This document shows, one piece after another, positions 9,450 to 18,262 of a stretch of 48,818 nucleotides of DNA. The position numbers and the translations under genes are program-made. The stretch is taken from NCBI RefSeq assembly GCF_018614195.1, contig NZ_JAGGOT010000040.1:1-48818 (forward strand), written 5' to 3'. Every line of letters begins with the position of its first letter. The first letter of the stretch is position 1. This DNA comes from Streptomyces sp. ISL-43 (GTDB taxonomy: Bacteria; Actinomycetota; Actinomycetes; Streptomycetales; Streptomycetaceae). A model generated the notes under the pieces. That model was given only the letters and a program-made list of their open reading frames with translations. It had not been told where the DNA came from and did no database searches.

Positions 9450-10151
9450 TCAGGCGTCTTGATCGTGATCGTCGTGATCGTCGTGATCGTGACCGTGGTC
9501 GTGGTCGTGCAGACGCTGGTCGAGGTCGTCGGCCCAGCGCCGGGCCCAGACGCGCAGCTCGGCGGTCTCGTCCTCGGTGAGACCGTAGGCGGCGAACTCC
9601 TCGTCGTCCGCCCAGTCCGCCCCGGTGAGTCGGTCGCGGAGGTCCTGGAGGCGGAACTCTTCGCGGCCGTGCCGCTCGCCGAGGCGTTCGAGCTCGCCGG
9701 CGGTCCGGTGGCGGGAGGCCGCGTGGACGTCGATGAAGTCGCGAACGGCCCCGCGGTCGGCCAGGGCGCGGACCTTCGTACCGATGACGGAGTCGAAGGC
9801 GAGGACCGGCCCGTACTCGGTGAGGGCCGGCGGGGTCCAGAAGTGCTCCTTGAGGACGTCGACCTCGCACTCCTCGCCGGTGTCCGGGTCGACGACCATC
9901 AGCCGGGCCGACAGGGGATCCACGGCGATCACGCGCACCTGCCAGCCCCGCGCCGCCAGGCCCTGCTCGAGGCCGGCGACGATCTCCGCCATCGGGGCGG
10001 GGTTCTCGGTGGCGACGTCGAGGTCCTGGCTCAGGCGCTCGACGAGGCCGTGGGCCTGGACGGCGTACCCGCCGGTGATCACGAGGGGGTACGGAGCCCC
10101 GATGTCGATCACGGCGGCGAGGAGACGGCGGTGCAGGTCGCTCAGTTTCAC
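9450..10151 (-). CDS. AbiEii/AbiGii-like nucleotidyltransferase (toxin-like)
   Basis: This 233-residue protein carries the nucleotidyltransferase signature GGYAVQAHG followed by SQDLDVAT near residues 27-49, with a later acidic ECEVDVL. These fit the DNA polymerase beta-like fold of AbiEii/MenA-type toxins. The end is a run of His and Asp (HDHDHGHDHDD), possibly metal-binding. The GTG start overlaps the stop of the upstream gene by four bases (GTGA), so the two are translationally coupled. Such pairs often act as toxin-antitoxin or phage-defence modules. The partner is not the usual AbiEi winged-helix protein, so a defence role is inference. Confidence 0.7.
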   Translation of the reverse strand: MKLSDLHRRLLAAVIDIGAPYPLVITGGYAVQAHGLVERLSQDLDVATENPAPMAEIVAGLEQGLAARGWQVRVIAVDPLSARLMVVDPDTGEECEVDVLKEHFWTPPALTEYGPVLAFDSVIGTKVRALADRGAVRDFIDVHAASRHRTAGELERLGERHGREEFRLQDLRDRLTGADWADDEEFAAYGLTEDETAELRVWARRWADDLDQRLHDHDHGHDHDDHDDHDQDA

Positions 10152-10513
10152 GCGGCGACGGACCCCGCGGCCGCGAGCTCGGGGAACGCGTCCTCCCAGA
10201 CCTCCCGCAGATGCCTGCTGACCAGGGTGCGCAGGACGGGCCACTGGGCCAGGAGGAGCTCCCGGTCCAGCAGGGCTACGAGGTCCTCGTGCTGCCCTTC
10301 GGCCAGGACGGTGCGGTAGAGGCCCATGCGCAGCCGCGGCCGGTCCAGGTCGTAGGAACGCAGTCCGGACCAGGCGACGTGCAGCGGCAGCTCGACCACT
10401 CCGTGCCGGGGCCCTGCGAGCTCCTTCAGCGAGGCGGGCAGCCGGCCCGCGTACCGGGCGTGGAGCACCTCGGCCGCCGAGGGCGCCGCGCTGCTGGAGG
10501 AGAGCATGACCAT
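10148..10513 (-). CDS. Hypothetical partner of AbiEii-like protein
   Basis: This 121-residue mostly helical protein (HARYAGRLPASLKELAGP, LRMGLYRTVLAEGQ) is coupled by a GTGA overlap to the nucleotidyltransferase gene. It ends with a hydrophobic Ala-rich stretch. I recognise no family. Position suggests a cognate antitoxin or accessory factor. ATG codons at 10513 and 10507 are both possible; the first is given. Confidence 0.6.
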   Translation of the reverse strand: MVMLSSSSAAPSAAEVLHARYAGRLPASLKELAGPRHGVVELPLHVAWSGLRSYDLDRPRLRMGLYRTVLAEGQHEDLVALLDRELLLAQWPVLRTLVSRHLREVWEDAFPELAAAGSVAA

Positions 10514-10788
10514 GACCCCGATTATCCCGTGTCCCGCCCGTCCCCGGTACCGCAGACGCGCGTACCGCCCCGCCGGCCGCACCGGGCATCCTGCTCGCGG
10601 CCCAGCCGGACTACGACTGCTGCCGACGCCCGCGTACGCACGTTCCCGGTCTCACAGGGCCGGCACGTTGGTGGCTGGGGTATCCGCGTCGGGGAGCAGC
10701 CCTTCGGTATCTCCGCGTCCGGGGCCTGTGGGGGGTTCATCCCCGCAGGCCCCGGAAGGGCGAAGGAACCGCTGGACTGCCCCCGCAA

Positions 10789-10983
10789 CTACTTCTGCGG
10801 CGGCTCTTCCTGACCGCGGTCGTTTCCCAACTGCTCCTTGAGTTTTTCCTGGGCGGTGTCGACCGGGCTCCTGTACTTGCCCTGGGTCTTCTCGTCGACG
10901 AAGTCACCGGCTTTGTCGATGCCCTGTCCGGCCTGTTCCTCGTGGCCCTTCAGCATCCGCTTGAGCTTGTCCATCGCAGACAT
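10789..10983 (-). CDS. Small antitoxin-like protein (MT0933 type)
   Basis: This 64-residue, highly charged protein contains AGQGIDKAGDFVDEKTQGKY. That pattern is characteristic of the actinobacterial MT0933/Rv0909-type antitoxin family, which also resembles CsbD-like stress proteins. The ATG at 10983 has an excellent GGAAGGAG ribosome site. No toxin gene is adjacent, so the antitoxin name reflects family only. Confidence 0.7.
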   Translation of the reverse strand: MSAMDKLKRMLKGHEEQAGQGIDKAGDFVDEKTQGKYRSPVDTAQEKLKEQLGNDRGQEEPPQK

Positions 10984-11223
10984 CAAGGCTCCTTCCGCTG
11001 CGCTGCGTTCCATCCCCTCCAGGATCGCGGCCCACCACGCAGCGCGCATCCTCTCGGCTTCGGGCTGCGGGCCAGGCGGTCGGATCATCGCGCCGAGACG
11101 TCACGGGCGCCGGGTTCTTCGTTAAGGGACCGAACACCTCACGTCCATGTAGCATGTGCAATATCACATGGCATACACCGTTCGGGGCAAGCCCGAGCGG
11201 CCGCCATGACAAGGAGAGGTCCC

Positions 11224-11679
11224 ATGAACCGTCTTGCCCTTCTCACCGCCACCGTTGCAGGTCTGACCGTCTTAGGGGTTGCCCCCGCCGGCGCCGCCAC
11301 CACTGCGCAGAGCGCCACCGCGACCGTCACCTCGTGCGGCACCATGGGCCTCCAGGCCGGTCTTGCCACCAGAGTGTGCGCCGACATCACCGGCAACTCG
11401 GTTGAGATCTACGGCAAGGTCTCCCTCGCCGGCCCGCCCTCTCCCGGCAGCCCGGCGCCCGCGCCGAAGGACCTCATGACGTCGGTGACTTCCGAGATCG
11501 TGGGCAGCGGCTCGCCCGAGACCCGCAACAGCCGGGTCATCTTCACCGCCACGACCATCAAGGTGCCCGGCGCGACCACCACGGTCCCCTGCGGCTCGAC
11601 CATTCGCGGCACCTTCTCCGTGGCGTCGTTCCCCTGGACGGCCAACCCGGTTGTCCACGAGGTCACCATTTCCTGCTGA
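11224..11679 (+). CDS. Secreted hypothetical protein
   Basis: This 151-residue protein starts with a clear signal peptide: basic MNR, hydrophobic LALLTATVAGLTVLGVAP and a signal peptidase I-like AGA-A site near residue 24. The mature part has four Cys that could form two disulphides (SCGTM, RVCADI, VPCGST, terminal ISC) and is Thr/Ser/Val-rich, suggesting a small extracellular beta-fold. AAGGAGAGG lies just before the ATG. The function is unknown. Confidence 0.75.
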   Translation: MNRLALLTATVAGLTVLGVAPAGAATTAQSATATVTSCGTMGLQAGLATRVCADITGNSVEIYGKVSLAGPPSPGSPAPAPKDLMTSVTSEIVGSGSPETRNSRVIFTATTIKVPGATTTVPCGSTIRGTFSVASFPWTANPVVHEVTISC

Positions 11680-11894
11680 TCACGCTGACGGCTCCCGCCG
11701 AGTTCTGACGATGGGGTATCGGGTTCCATCGAAGACTCCAGGGCGGGAGAGGCCTCGGGTCGGACCGCGCGGGGTCTGGGCGGTCGGTGCCTCCGGGCCC
11801 GGGGGACTGGGAGGGGCACCGCCCCGACCGGTCCGTGCCGACATGGGGTTCGTGCCGGGGAGATCCCTCGGCGGGAGCTACGGGCGGTGGCTAC

Positions 11895-12090
11895 GCTGCC
11901 GGGGCAGGGTCGCCGCCGGCGAGGGTGCGGCGGAGACTCGGGCCTTGGGATGCGCGAAGTCGTCCAGGAGTGCGGCCCGGCCGGGCGGGGTGAGGCGGAT
12001 CCTCCAGGTGTTGTGATGGATGAACCGGCCAGAAGGCCTTCGACCATCTCGCCCGGCGGTACTCCGAGGTGGGTGCAGATCTTCTGAGGG
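11895..12090 (-). pseudogene. Frameshifted protein fragment
   Basis: On the minus strand one frame reads ICTHLGVPPGEMVEGLLAG and the next continues as FIHHNTWRIRLTPPGRAALL and DDFAHPKARVSAAPS. These look like adjoining parts of one small protein split by a frameshift. The rest of 11680-12437 shows no gene I can support. Confidence 0.35.
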
Positions 12091-12303
12091 TTGATCAAAG
12101 TCCTGTGCCCAGCAGGTTTGCCATTGGTGCGTGATCGCGGAGGTCCACGTGGCGTGCGCCTCCGCGCCGGAACAGTCGAGCCGCGGCTACAGGCCTCGCT
12201 GACCAGCGCGGATTTCGACTGCGCGGCAGGGGCCGTCGCGCACACCGAAGCGCGACAGCGCAGGTCGACTTGGTCGCATGGCACCCTCAGAAGATCTGCA
12301 CCC
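12071..12303. repeat. Inverted 20-bp repeats about 190 bp apart
   Basis: The 20 bases at 12071-12090 recur exactly as reverse complement at 12284-12303, and similarity extends about 7 bp further with one indel. They bracket a 193-bp non-coding stretch and may mark a small inserted or rearranged piece. Confidence 0.7.
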
Positions 12304-12437
12304 GACCTCGATCGTCTTCGTTCGTGCGAAGCCCGGGAATCGTGCCCCATTCGTGCTTGTCGTGCAGGTCTTGCGCTTGCGATCATCGCGACCGCAGTCC
12401 CGCCGACCGGTCGGGCCGCGACCACTTGGGGGAACGT

Positions 12438-12596
12438 ATGCGCATCTCACGCCCGCTCGCCGCTGCTCTGCTCACCGCGCTCGCCGTCGGCGTCGCCATC
12501 CAGCTGTCAGAGGCCGACGGCCACACCGGCCCTCCGGCGCAGCTCGGCTACATCAACATCAACACCCAGGTGCTCCCTTCGCAGCAGCCGGCCTGA
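12438..12596 (+). CDS. Small secreted peptide (52 aa)
   Basis: This 52-residue product has a signal-peptide-like N-terminus (MRIS, then a hydrophobic stretch LAAALLTALAVGVAIQL). A short mature part follows, with GYININTQVLPSQQPA at the end. A GGGGGAA ribosome site precedes the ATG. I recognise no family. Confidence 0.5.
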   Translation: MRISRPLAAALLTALAVGVAIQLSEADGHTGPPAQLGYININTQVLPSQQPA

Positions 12597-12714
12597 GCTG
12601 TGCGGGGCCGCCACGGTCAACGAGGCCCGGTAGTCCCGGCGTGGTCGATGCCTTCCACCAGGCCCGGACCAGCTCCCCGGCGGCCTTAACCGTCCAACCG
12701 GTCCAGGCCACGGC

Positions 12715-13902
12715 TCACCTGGCATCTGCCTCGGCGCTGCGCCGCGTGGCCTGGACCTGGTGCCAGGGGTTTTGGGCGCGGGATTGGGCTCGGTCGAGGT
12801 ACTCGCGTTTCACCGTGGCCGAGCCCGGTTTCCAGCGGCCCTGGTGGGTCGGGTCGCCGCCGGCGTCCGCGATCTCCTGGGCTCCGCCGCGGCGAAGCCC
12901 GTGCGAGGTGATCAGGTGCCAGCCGGGCAGGCCGGCCAGGTACGCGCGGTGGCGGACCCAGTCGTTGAGGGCGTCACCGGTGACGTAGGCGCCCCGTGTG
13001 GTGGCCGCCGAGCGGTTCTGGAGCCTGCCCTTGGAGGTGAGGGCGCGCATCAGCGGGCCCTCGTGAACTCCCATGCGGTGCAGGCGGTTCAGCCAGTCCC
13101 GTACGGCCGCGACCGGGTCGTAGCGCGGGTCCGCGGGGTCGGCCGGGATGAAGGTGCTCTCGCCCTTCCCCTCCTGGTCGGTCTTGGAGTACGCGATCCA
13201 CAGGTCGACGCCGCTGTCCTCGACCTCGACGTGGTCGATGTCCAAATCGGCCAGTTCGATACGGCGGTTCAGCGCCCCCCGGCCCACCATGAGCGCGCAC
13301 CGGTCCCTCAGTCCGGCCGGTGAGCGCAGGTCGCAGGTGTCGACCATGGCGCGCAGCATCGGCTCGGTGATCGCCGGAGCCTTGCGGACCCGGTTCCTCT
13401 TGCCCCACTCCTTGCGGTACTCGGCCAGCATTCCCCGCGCTTCGGTCGTCCCGGGCCGCCGGTCCTCGGGCATCCACATACGGACGCCCGACATGTACGT
13501 GCGGATGGTGTTCGGCGCCATCTCGCGGGCGATGAGTCCCGCGACCCACTCCACGTACGTGGCAGTCGTACAGGGTCGCGCGACCCGGCCCATCGCCTCG
13601 CACCACTCGGCGAAGTTCTTGCGCTGGCTGGTGTAGTTGCGGTTGGTGTTGGCGGGTGCGGCCCTGTCGCGCAGGCGCTCCGCCGTCCCCGCGGACACCT
13701 CGAAGTCCGCCCGGGTGTACGTCGGTGCGTCCGCCTCCGTGGGGACGGCCTCCCCCGGGTAGAGGATGGTGTGCCGGTCGATGAGGGGCCTGGCCGGTTG
13801 ACGGGGACTGCGGGTGGCCGGCAGCAGCCCGGCTTCCACGATTTCGGCCTCGACGACCTCGCTGTCCATGTCGTCCACTGCTGACTCCTGATCCTCACTC
13901 AT
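12715..13902 (-). CDS. Tyrosine recombinase / integrase
   Basis: This 395-residue protein cuts and rejoins DNA at att-like sites. Residues about 75-170 form a SAM-like core-binding domain (NRNYTSQRKNFAEWCEA, PNTIRTYMSGVRMW). The catalytic domain has SHGLRRGGAQEIAD (the HxxR box) and VKREYLDRA with the likely nucleophile Tyr. A long acidic N-terminus (SEDQESAVDDMDSE) is unusual for short integrases. GGGGAGGGG precedes the ATG at 13902. Its promoter region carries the 34-bp inverted repeat at 13935-13968. It lies at the junction between the plasmid-like block and the azoxy cluster. Confidence 0.85.
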   Translation of the reverse strand: MSEDQESAVDDMDSEVVEAEIVEAGLLPATRSPRQPARPLIDRHTILYPGEAVPTEADAPTYTRADFEVSAGTAERLRDRAAPANTNRNYTSQRKNFAEWCEAMGRVARPCTTATYVEWVAGLIAREMAPNTIRTYMSGVRMWMPEDRRPGTTEARGMLAEYRKEWGKRNRVRKAPAITEPMLRAMVDTCDLRSPAGLRDRCALMVGRGALNRRIELADLDIDHVEVEDSGVDLWIAYSKTDQEGKGESTFIPADPADPRYDPVAAVRDWLNRLHRMGVHEGPLMRALTSKGRLQNRSAATTRGAYVTGDALNDWVRHRAYLAGLPGWHLITSHGLRRGGAQEIADAGGDPTHQGRWKPGSATVKREYLDRAQSRAQNPWHQVQATRRSAEADAR

Positions 13903-13934
13903 ACGCCCCTCCCCTGACGATCGTTCCTGCGCAA

Positions 13935-13968
13935 CCACCCTCGTATAAGGAATCTTATACGAGGGTGG
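13935..13968. repeat. Inverted repeat upstream of integrase
   Basis: Two perfect 15-nt arms (CCACCCTCGTATAAG and its complement) surround a 4-nt GAAT spacer, 33 bp upstream of the integrase start. The AT-rich TATAAG centre fits either a recombinase crossover site or an operator for autoregulation. Confidence 0.8.
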
Positions 13969-14103
13969 CTTGAGGATGTCCTGGTCGTGCCCCGGTGGAG
14001 TAGTCCGAACGAGGTCCCCGACCAGTCCCGAACGTCAGGGGGTGGTGACCTGGCGATTGCTGTTCCGGGTTGCTGTTGCGAGTTTGTGAACGGTCGTGGG
14101 ACC

Positions 14104-14865
14104 TCAGGCGCCCATCATGTGTACGCCTCCGTCGACGTGGATGATCTCCCCGGTGGTCTGCGGGAAGAAGTCGGACAGCAGGCCGACGACGCCGCGGCCG
14201 ACCGGCTCCGGGTCCTTGAGGTTCCAGGAGAGGGCGGAGCGCTTCTCCCACACTTCCGCGAGGTCGCCGAAGCCCGGGATGGACTTGGCCGCCATCGACA
14301 GGAGCGGGCCGGCCGCGATGAGGTTGCAGCGGATGTTCCGGTCCCCCAGGTCGCGGGCGAGGTAGCGGTTGGTGGATTCCAGGGCGGCCTTGGCCACGCC
14401 CATCCAGTCGTAGTGGGGCCAGGTGACGCCGGCGTCGAAGGTAAGGCCGACCACCGAGGCGCCCGGCCGCATGAGGGGCAGACAGGCCGTGACCAGGGCT
14501 TTGTAGGAGAACGCCGACACCTGGACGGCGGTGGCCACGTCGTCCCAGTCCGCGGCGAGGAAGTCGAAGACGCTCCTGGGTCCGAACGCGACCGAGTGCA
14601 CGATGCCGTCGAGGGATGGCGCGTGGTCGCTGATCCGGGCGGCCAGAGCGGCCAGTTGTTCCGGGGACGTCACGTCCAGCTCGATGACCGGGGCGGCCTT
14701 GGGCAGTAGCCGAGCGGTGCGTTCCACCAGGGTCATTCGGCCGAATCCCGTGAGGATGACCTCCGCGCCTTCCTCCTGAGCGACCTTGGCCGCGTGAAAG
14801 GCGATGGACTGCTCGGTCAGCATGCCGGTGACGAGGATGCGCTTGCCGTCGAGTATGCCGCTCAT
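14104..14865 (-). CDS. fabI: Enoyl-ACP reductase, FabI/InhA type
   Basis: Reduces trans-2-enoyl-ACP with NAD(P)H, the last step of each fatty-acid elongation round. The 253-residue protein has the N-terminal ILVTGMLTEQSIAFHAAK segment and the catalytic YDWMGVAKAAL, placing Tyr152 and Lys159 with the InhA/FabI spacing. The LTFDAG motif supplies the Phe-Asp preceding the active site. The C-terminus (GEIIHVDGGVHMMGA) is typical. The ATG at 14865 follows a GGTAGGGA site. It ends the leftward run desaturase-MFS-ferredoxin-FabI. In the cluster it could complete acyl chain synthesis with FabH, FabF and ACP, or be a spare target giving self-resistance. Confidence 0.9.
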   Translation of the reverse strand: MSGILDGKRILVTGMLTEQSIAFHAAKVAQEEGAEVILTGFGRMTLVERTARLLPKAAPVIELDVTSPEQLAALAARISDHAPSLDGIVHSVAFGPRSVFDFLAADWDDVATAVQVSAFSYKALVTACLPLMRPGASVVGLTFDAGVTWPHYDWMGVAKAALESTNRYLARDLGDRNIRCNLIAAGPLLSMAAKSIPGFGDLAEVWEKRSALSWNLKDPEPVGRGVVGLLSDFFPQTTGEIIHVDGGVHMMGA

Positions 14866-14959
14866 GATCCCTACCAATCCGCCACCCGGCCGGGCCGGGC
14901 GGCTTCGATACGACGTACGGGTGCCCGTTCCAGGGCGGGTTCTGCCGGGCCGGGGTCTC

Positions 14960-15274
14960 TCAGGCCGCATCACCCCGCGGCAGTGCGGCCACCAAGGGCG
15001 GGTCGTGGGGGACTTCCCGCAGCGAAGCGGCTCCTCCGGGAGATCCGAGGGCGGTGAAGAAATCCGCGTTCGCGCTCCGCCACCGCTCCGGCACGTCGTC
15101 CTCGTAGAAGATCGCCTCGACCGGGCAGACCGGTTCGCACGCCCCGCAGTCCACGCATTCGTCGGGGTGGATGTACAGGGCGCGCGTGCCCTCGTAGATG
15201 CAGTCCACCGGGCATTCCTCGACGCAGGACTTGTCCTTCACGTCGACGCAGGGCTGGCCGACCACGAACGTCAT
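14960..15274 (-). CDS. Ferredoxin, 3Fe-4S/4Fe-4S (FdxA-like)
   Basis: This 104-residue ferredoxin has Cys at positions 9, 17, 21 and 25, then the CVDCGACEPVC pattern and CPVEAI. It fits the seven-iron FdxA family of actinobacteria. AAAGGAAA precedes the ATG. It sits between MFS transporter and FabI in the same direction as the desaturase and is a natural electron donor for that diiron desaturase, or for the diiron protein at 28309-29295; which one is inference. Confidence 0.85.
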   Translation of the reverse strand: MTFVVGQPCVDVKDKSCVEECPVDCIYEGTRALYIHPDECVDCGACEPVCPVEAIFYEDDVPERWRSANADFFTALGSPGGAASLREVPHDPPLVAALPRGDAA

Positions 15275-15313
15275 GGAGTTTCCTTTGCGGCTTGTAGGGC
15301 GGGCGGGTGCTCG

Positions 15314-16762
15314 TCAGCGCTCCATGTCCACCGAGGCTCCGGTGGTCCGGTCTCCCAGGAGCAGGACCGTCGCCGCGAGCAGTGCCATGGCCGCGGCGAT
15401 GACGAGGAAGAGCATGCCGGGGCCGTACGCGTCGAGGACCGGCAGCAGGATGAAGGGCAGCGCGGCGGCGCTGAGCTTCGACAGGGAGTACGCCGCTCCC
15501 GAAGCGGTCGCCCGGAAGGCGGTGGGGTACTGCTCCGCCAGGTACACGTGCGAGACGTTGGAGAAGACGTTGCTGCAGAGCGTGTAGCCGAACCCGAACG
15601 CGACGACGGGCACCGCGGAGTCCGCGTAGGCGAAGCCCATGCCCGTCGCCACCATGGCCGCGGCGACGATGCCCACCAGGGTCTTGCGCTCGTACCGGTC
15701 GATGATGGGGAGCGACAGGGCGGAGCCGATGGGGTAGCCCAGGAAGGAGAGGGCGATGAAGCCGAGACCGGTCACCACGCCGTAGCCCTTGGCCGCCAGG
15801 ATCTGCGGGGCCAGCGCGCCGAAGCCGTAGTAGCCGAAGACGGAGAGGACGCTGAAGATCCACAGCATGGTCGTGCGGCGACGGTAGCGCTTGGTGAAGA
15901 TGGTCCGCAGGCGCGGCCGCTGCTCGGCATCGGCGGGTACGCCTTCCCGTGAGGAAACGCCTTCCCGTGCGGGTACGCCTTCCCGTGCGGGTGCGGCCGT
16001 CGTCGGGCTCCGGAGCGGGCGCCGGGCGGCCGGGCCCTCGGACTGCGACTCCATCCGCGCGACCAGTAGTTCGGCCTCTTCCAGCCGGCCGTTCGCGGCG
16101 AGCCACCGCGGTGACTCGATCAGCCGGCGGCGCAGGATCCAGACCACGGCCGATCCCAGCGAGCCCAGGATGAACAGCCAGCGCCATCCGTCGATGCCCA
16201 GCGGGCTCAGTGGTACGAGCCACAGTGCCGCGAACCCGACCGCCGGCACCCCGCAGAAGGCGAGCGTGTAGGCCCACGCCGTGTACCGCCCCCGCTTCGA
16301 CGCCGGGAGCACGTCCGCGAGGTAGCAGTCGGAGAGGGTCTGCTCGGCTCCGATGCCGATGCCCGCCAGGAACCGTGCCGCGATGAGCCACACCGCGTTG
16401 GGCGAGAAGGCCGCAAGCAACGAGAAGCCCGAGTAGAGCGCGAGGTTGATCAGGAACGCCCGGCGCCGACCGTACCGGTCCGCGACCCTGCCGAGCGCCA
16501 GCGAGCCGATGAACTGGCCGACGAAGGCGGAGGCCAGGACGAGCTTCAGGGTCGTGCCGTTGAAGGCGAAGTCGTTCTGGAGGACCTTGGAGATCGTGCC
16601 GGCGAGGTTGTTCTCGAACGTATCGAACAGCAGGCCGATTCCGACCACCGCGGTGAGCTGACGGTGCGTGGAGGTGATCGGCATGCGGTCCAGCCGCTCG
16701 CCGATCGCCGCCGCGGCGGCTCCGTCCCCGCTGCTCCTTGGTGGCGCGGCAGTCTCAAGCAT
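15314..16762 (-). CDS. MFS transporter, metabolite:H+ symporter-like
   Basis: This 482-residue protein has about 12 membrane segments and the MFS signature after TM2 (GRVADRYGRRRAF). The large central loop carries a repeated AREGV peptide (see 15933-15986), and a second RYERKTLVG signature follows TM8. It resembles the sugar/aromatic-acid symporter group more than the drug:H+ DHA2 group. It may export the product or import a precursor. The ATG at 16762 has GAGGAG 12 bases upstream; an in-frame ATG at 16813 is an alternative. A 179-bp gap separates it from the desaturase upstream. Confidence 0.8.
   Translation of the reverse strand: MLETAAPPRSSGDGAAAAAIGERLDRMPITSTHRQLTAVVGIGLLFDTFENNLAGTISKVLQNDFAFNGTTLKLVLASAFVGQFIGSLALGRVADRYGRRRAFLINLALYSGFSLLAAFSPNAVWLIAARFLAGIGIGAEQTLSDCYLADVLPASKRGRYTAWAYTLAFCGVPAVGFAALWLVPLSPLGIDGWRWLFILGSLGSAVVWILRRRLIESPRWLAANGRLEEAELLVARMESQSEGPAARRPLRSPTTAAPAREGVPAREGVSSREGVPADAEQRPRLRTIFTKRYRRRTTMLWIFSVLSVFGYYGFGALAPQILAAKGYGVVTGLGFIALSFLGYPIGSALSLPIIDRYERKTLVGIVAAAMVATGMGFAYADSAVPVVAFGFGYTLCSNVFSNVSHVYLAEQYPTAFRATASGAAYSLSKLSAAALPFILLPVLDAYGPGMLFLVIAAAMALLAATVLLLGDRTTGASVDMER
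15933..15986 (-). repeat. 18-bp x3 in-frame repeat in MFS loop
   Basis: Three 18-bp units, the outer two identical, encode repeated PAREGV-type hexapeptides in the cytoplasmic loop between TM6 and TM7. It is probably a slippage product. Confidence 0.8.
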
Positions 16763-16941
16763 GGGGGGCGACAACTCCTCGTCTGGGCTTTCGCTTCTTC
16801 TTCGCCGCGTCATGACAGCGGCAGGTCGGCGACCCGCCCGCCTCGGGGCCGCGGTCGCCGACCGGTCTGTCCGCTGTGGGGTCCGCTGTGGGGTCTGTCG
16901 GGAGGTACGTGCTCTGCGGCGCGTGTCAGGCGGCGCGCGCG

Positions 16942-18075
16942 TCAGGCGGCGCGCCGGCCCAGCGTCTGCTCGACCTCGCCCCGGCGCACGGGTGCGCTCA
17001 CCTCGTGGAGGAAGCCGGCCACCTCGCGGTACGAGGCCCAGAAGCCCACCTCGTGGTAGGGGACGCCTCGCTCCGCGCAGTACTCGCGGGTCAGCTCCCG
17101 GGCGCGGGGCAGGTTCTTCTGCGCCATCGAGGGGAAGAGGTGGTGCTCGACCTGGTAGTTGAGGCCGCCGTACATGAAGTCGATGAGCCGGGAAGGGCGG
17201 ATGTTGCGCGAGGTGAGCACCTGGCGCTCCAGCCAGTCCAAGGTCTCCTCCTCGCCGTCGCGGATCTCCATGCCCTTGTGGTTCGGGGCGAAGATCATTC
17301 CGAAGTAGAGACCCTGGACGAACTGCTGGACCACGATGAAGACGACGGCGAGCAGCGGGGAGAGCACGGTGAAGGCCAGCGTCAGGTAGATCGCCGCACG
17401 CAGCAGGATGAGCGAGGCCTCGAGCACCGGGCGCTTGGTCTGGCCCTGGGATATCACCTTGATGGCGGTCTTGCTCATCTTGAGGGATTCGAGGACCAGC
17501 AGGACGAAGAACAGGACGCTCTGGTACCGGACGATGAAGCGCTTGACCCCCCGGCGGGTGGCGTACTGCTTGAGGTCGAAGATCGCGGTGCGACGTCCGA
17601 TGTCGGGGTCCATGTCCAGATGGTTCGGGTTGCTGTGGTGCCGGTTGTGGTGGTTGACCCACCACCCGTAACTCGACCCGTTGATCAGGTTGGCGTGGAT
17701 GTAGCCCACGGTCGTGGCGACCCGCTTGTCGCGGAACATCGCCTTGTGGCCGGCGTCGTGGAACATGTAGGCGCTCTGCGTCCCGCACAGGCCCATCCAC
17801 GCGGCCACGACCAGCTGCCACCAGGAGTCGCCGAGCAGGAAGAACGCCGTGAAGCCGGCCGCCAGGAGCAGGGTGTTGAGGGCCAGGCGGCCCGTGTAGT
17901 AGCGCGGGTCGAAGTCCAGCAGGCCCTCGGCCTTCACGCGCTTCAAGAGCTCGGAGAACGTTGCGGAGGCTCCTGCGGTCTGGGCAGCCGGAGCCGGAGC
18001 CGGAGCCGGAGTCGCGCGGCGGGCGTCGAGCGACTCGACCACGCCGTTCTGGGAAGGGACGTGCGGCGATGACAT
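16942..18075 (-). CDS. Membrane fatty acid desaturase
   Basis: An integral diiron desaturase of 377 residues. The three histidine boxes are HDAGH (106-110), HNRHH (143-147) and QVEHH (308-312), the pattern of acyl-lipid/front-end-type desaturases. Four or more membrane segments lie between them. The N-terminus has an Ala-Pro repeat (PAPAPAPAAQ). The ATG at 18075 has a textbook AAGGAGTG site. A triple TCAG array 190 bp upstream (18263-18295) suggests SARP control. In the azoxy pathway it could place the alkene of an alkenyl-azoxy product; its exact substrate is unknown. The ferredoxin downstream is a plausible partner. Confidence 0.9.
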   Translation of the reverse strand: MSSPHVPSQNGVVESLDARRATPAPAPAPAAQTAGASATFSELLKRVKAEGLLDFDPRYYTGRLALNTLLLAAGFTAFFLLGDSWWQLVVAAWMGLCGTQSAYMFHDAGHKAMFRDKRVATTVGYIHANLINGSSYGWWVNHHNRHHSNPNHLDMDPDIGRRTAIFDLKQYATRRGVKRFIVRYQSVLFFVLLVLESLKMSKTAIKVISQGQTKRPVLEASLILLRAAIYLTLAFTVLSPLLAVVFIVVQQFVQGLYFGMIFAPNHKGMEIRDGEEETLDWLERQVLTSRNIRPSRLIDFMYGGLNYQVEHHLFPSMAQKNLPRARELTREYCAERGVPYHEVGFWASYREVAGFLHEVSAPVRRGEVEQTLGRRAA

Positions 18076-18262
18076 ACGTGCACTCCTTGGGCTGATGCGC
18101 CCGGTGGTGAGGCGGTGGCACGGCAGCCGTCCCACGATCAGGAGGCTGCGCAGGGTGAGAGGCAGGAGCCACAAGGTGGCTTCGTGGCCTTGCCCGCACT
18201 TGTGCCGTGGCAGTGCGGTGCGTTGCGCCTGGTTCCGAGCTGGCGTGCCACCCAGCCTGGCC

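Noticed and set aside
15314..18199. A single 961-codon minus-strand frame joining transporter and upstream sequence
   Set aside because: Only its C-terminal half is an MFS protein. The upstream part is an out-of-frame reading of the desaturase gene.
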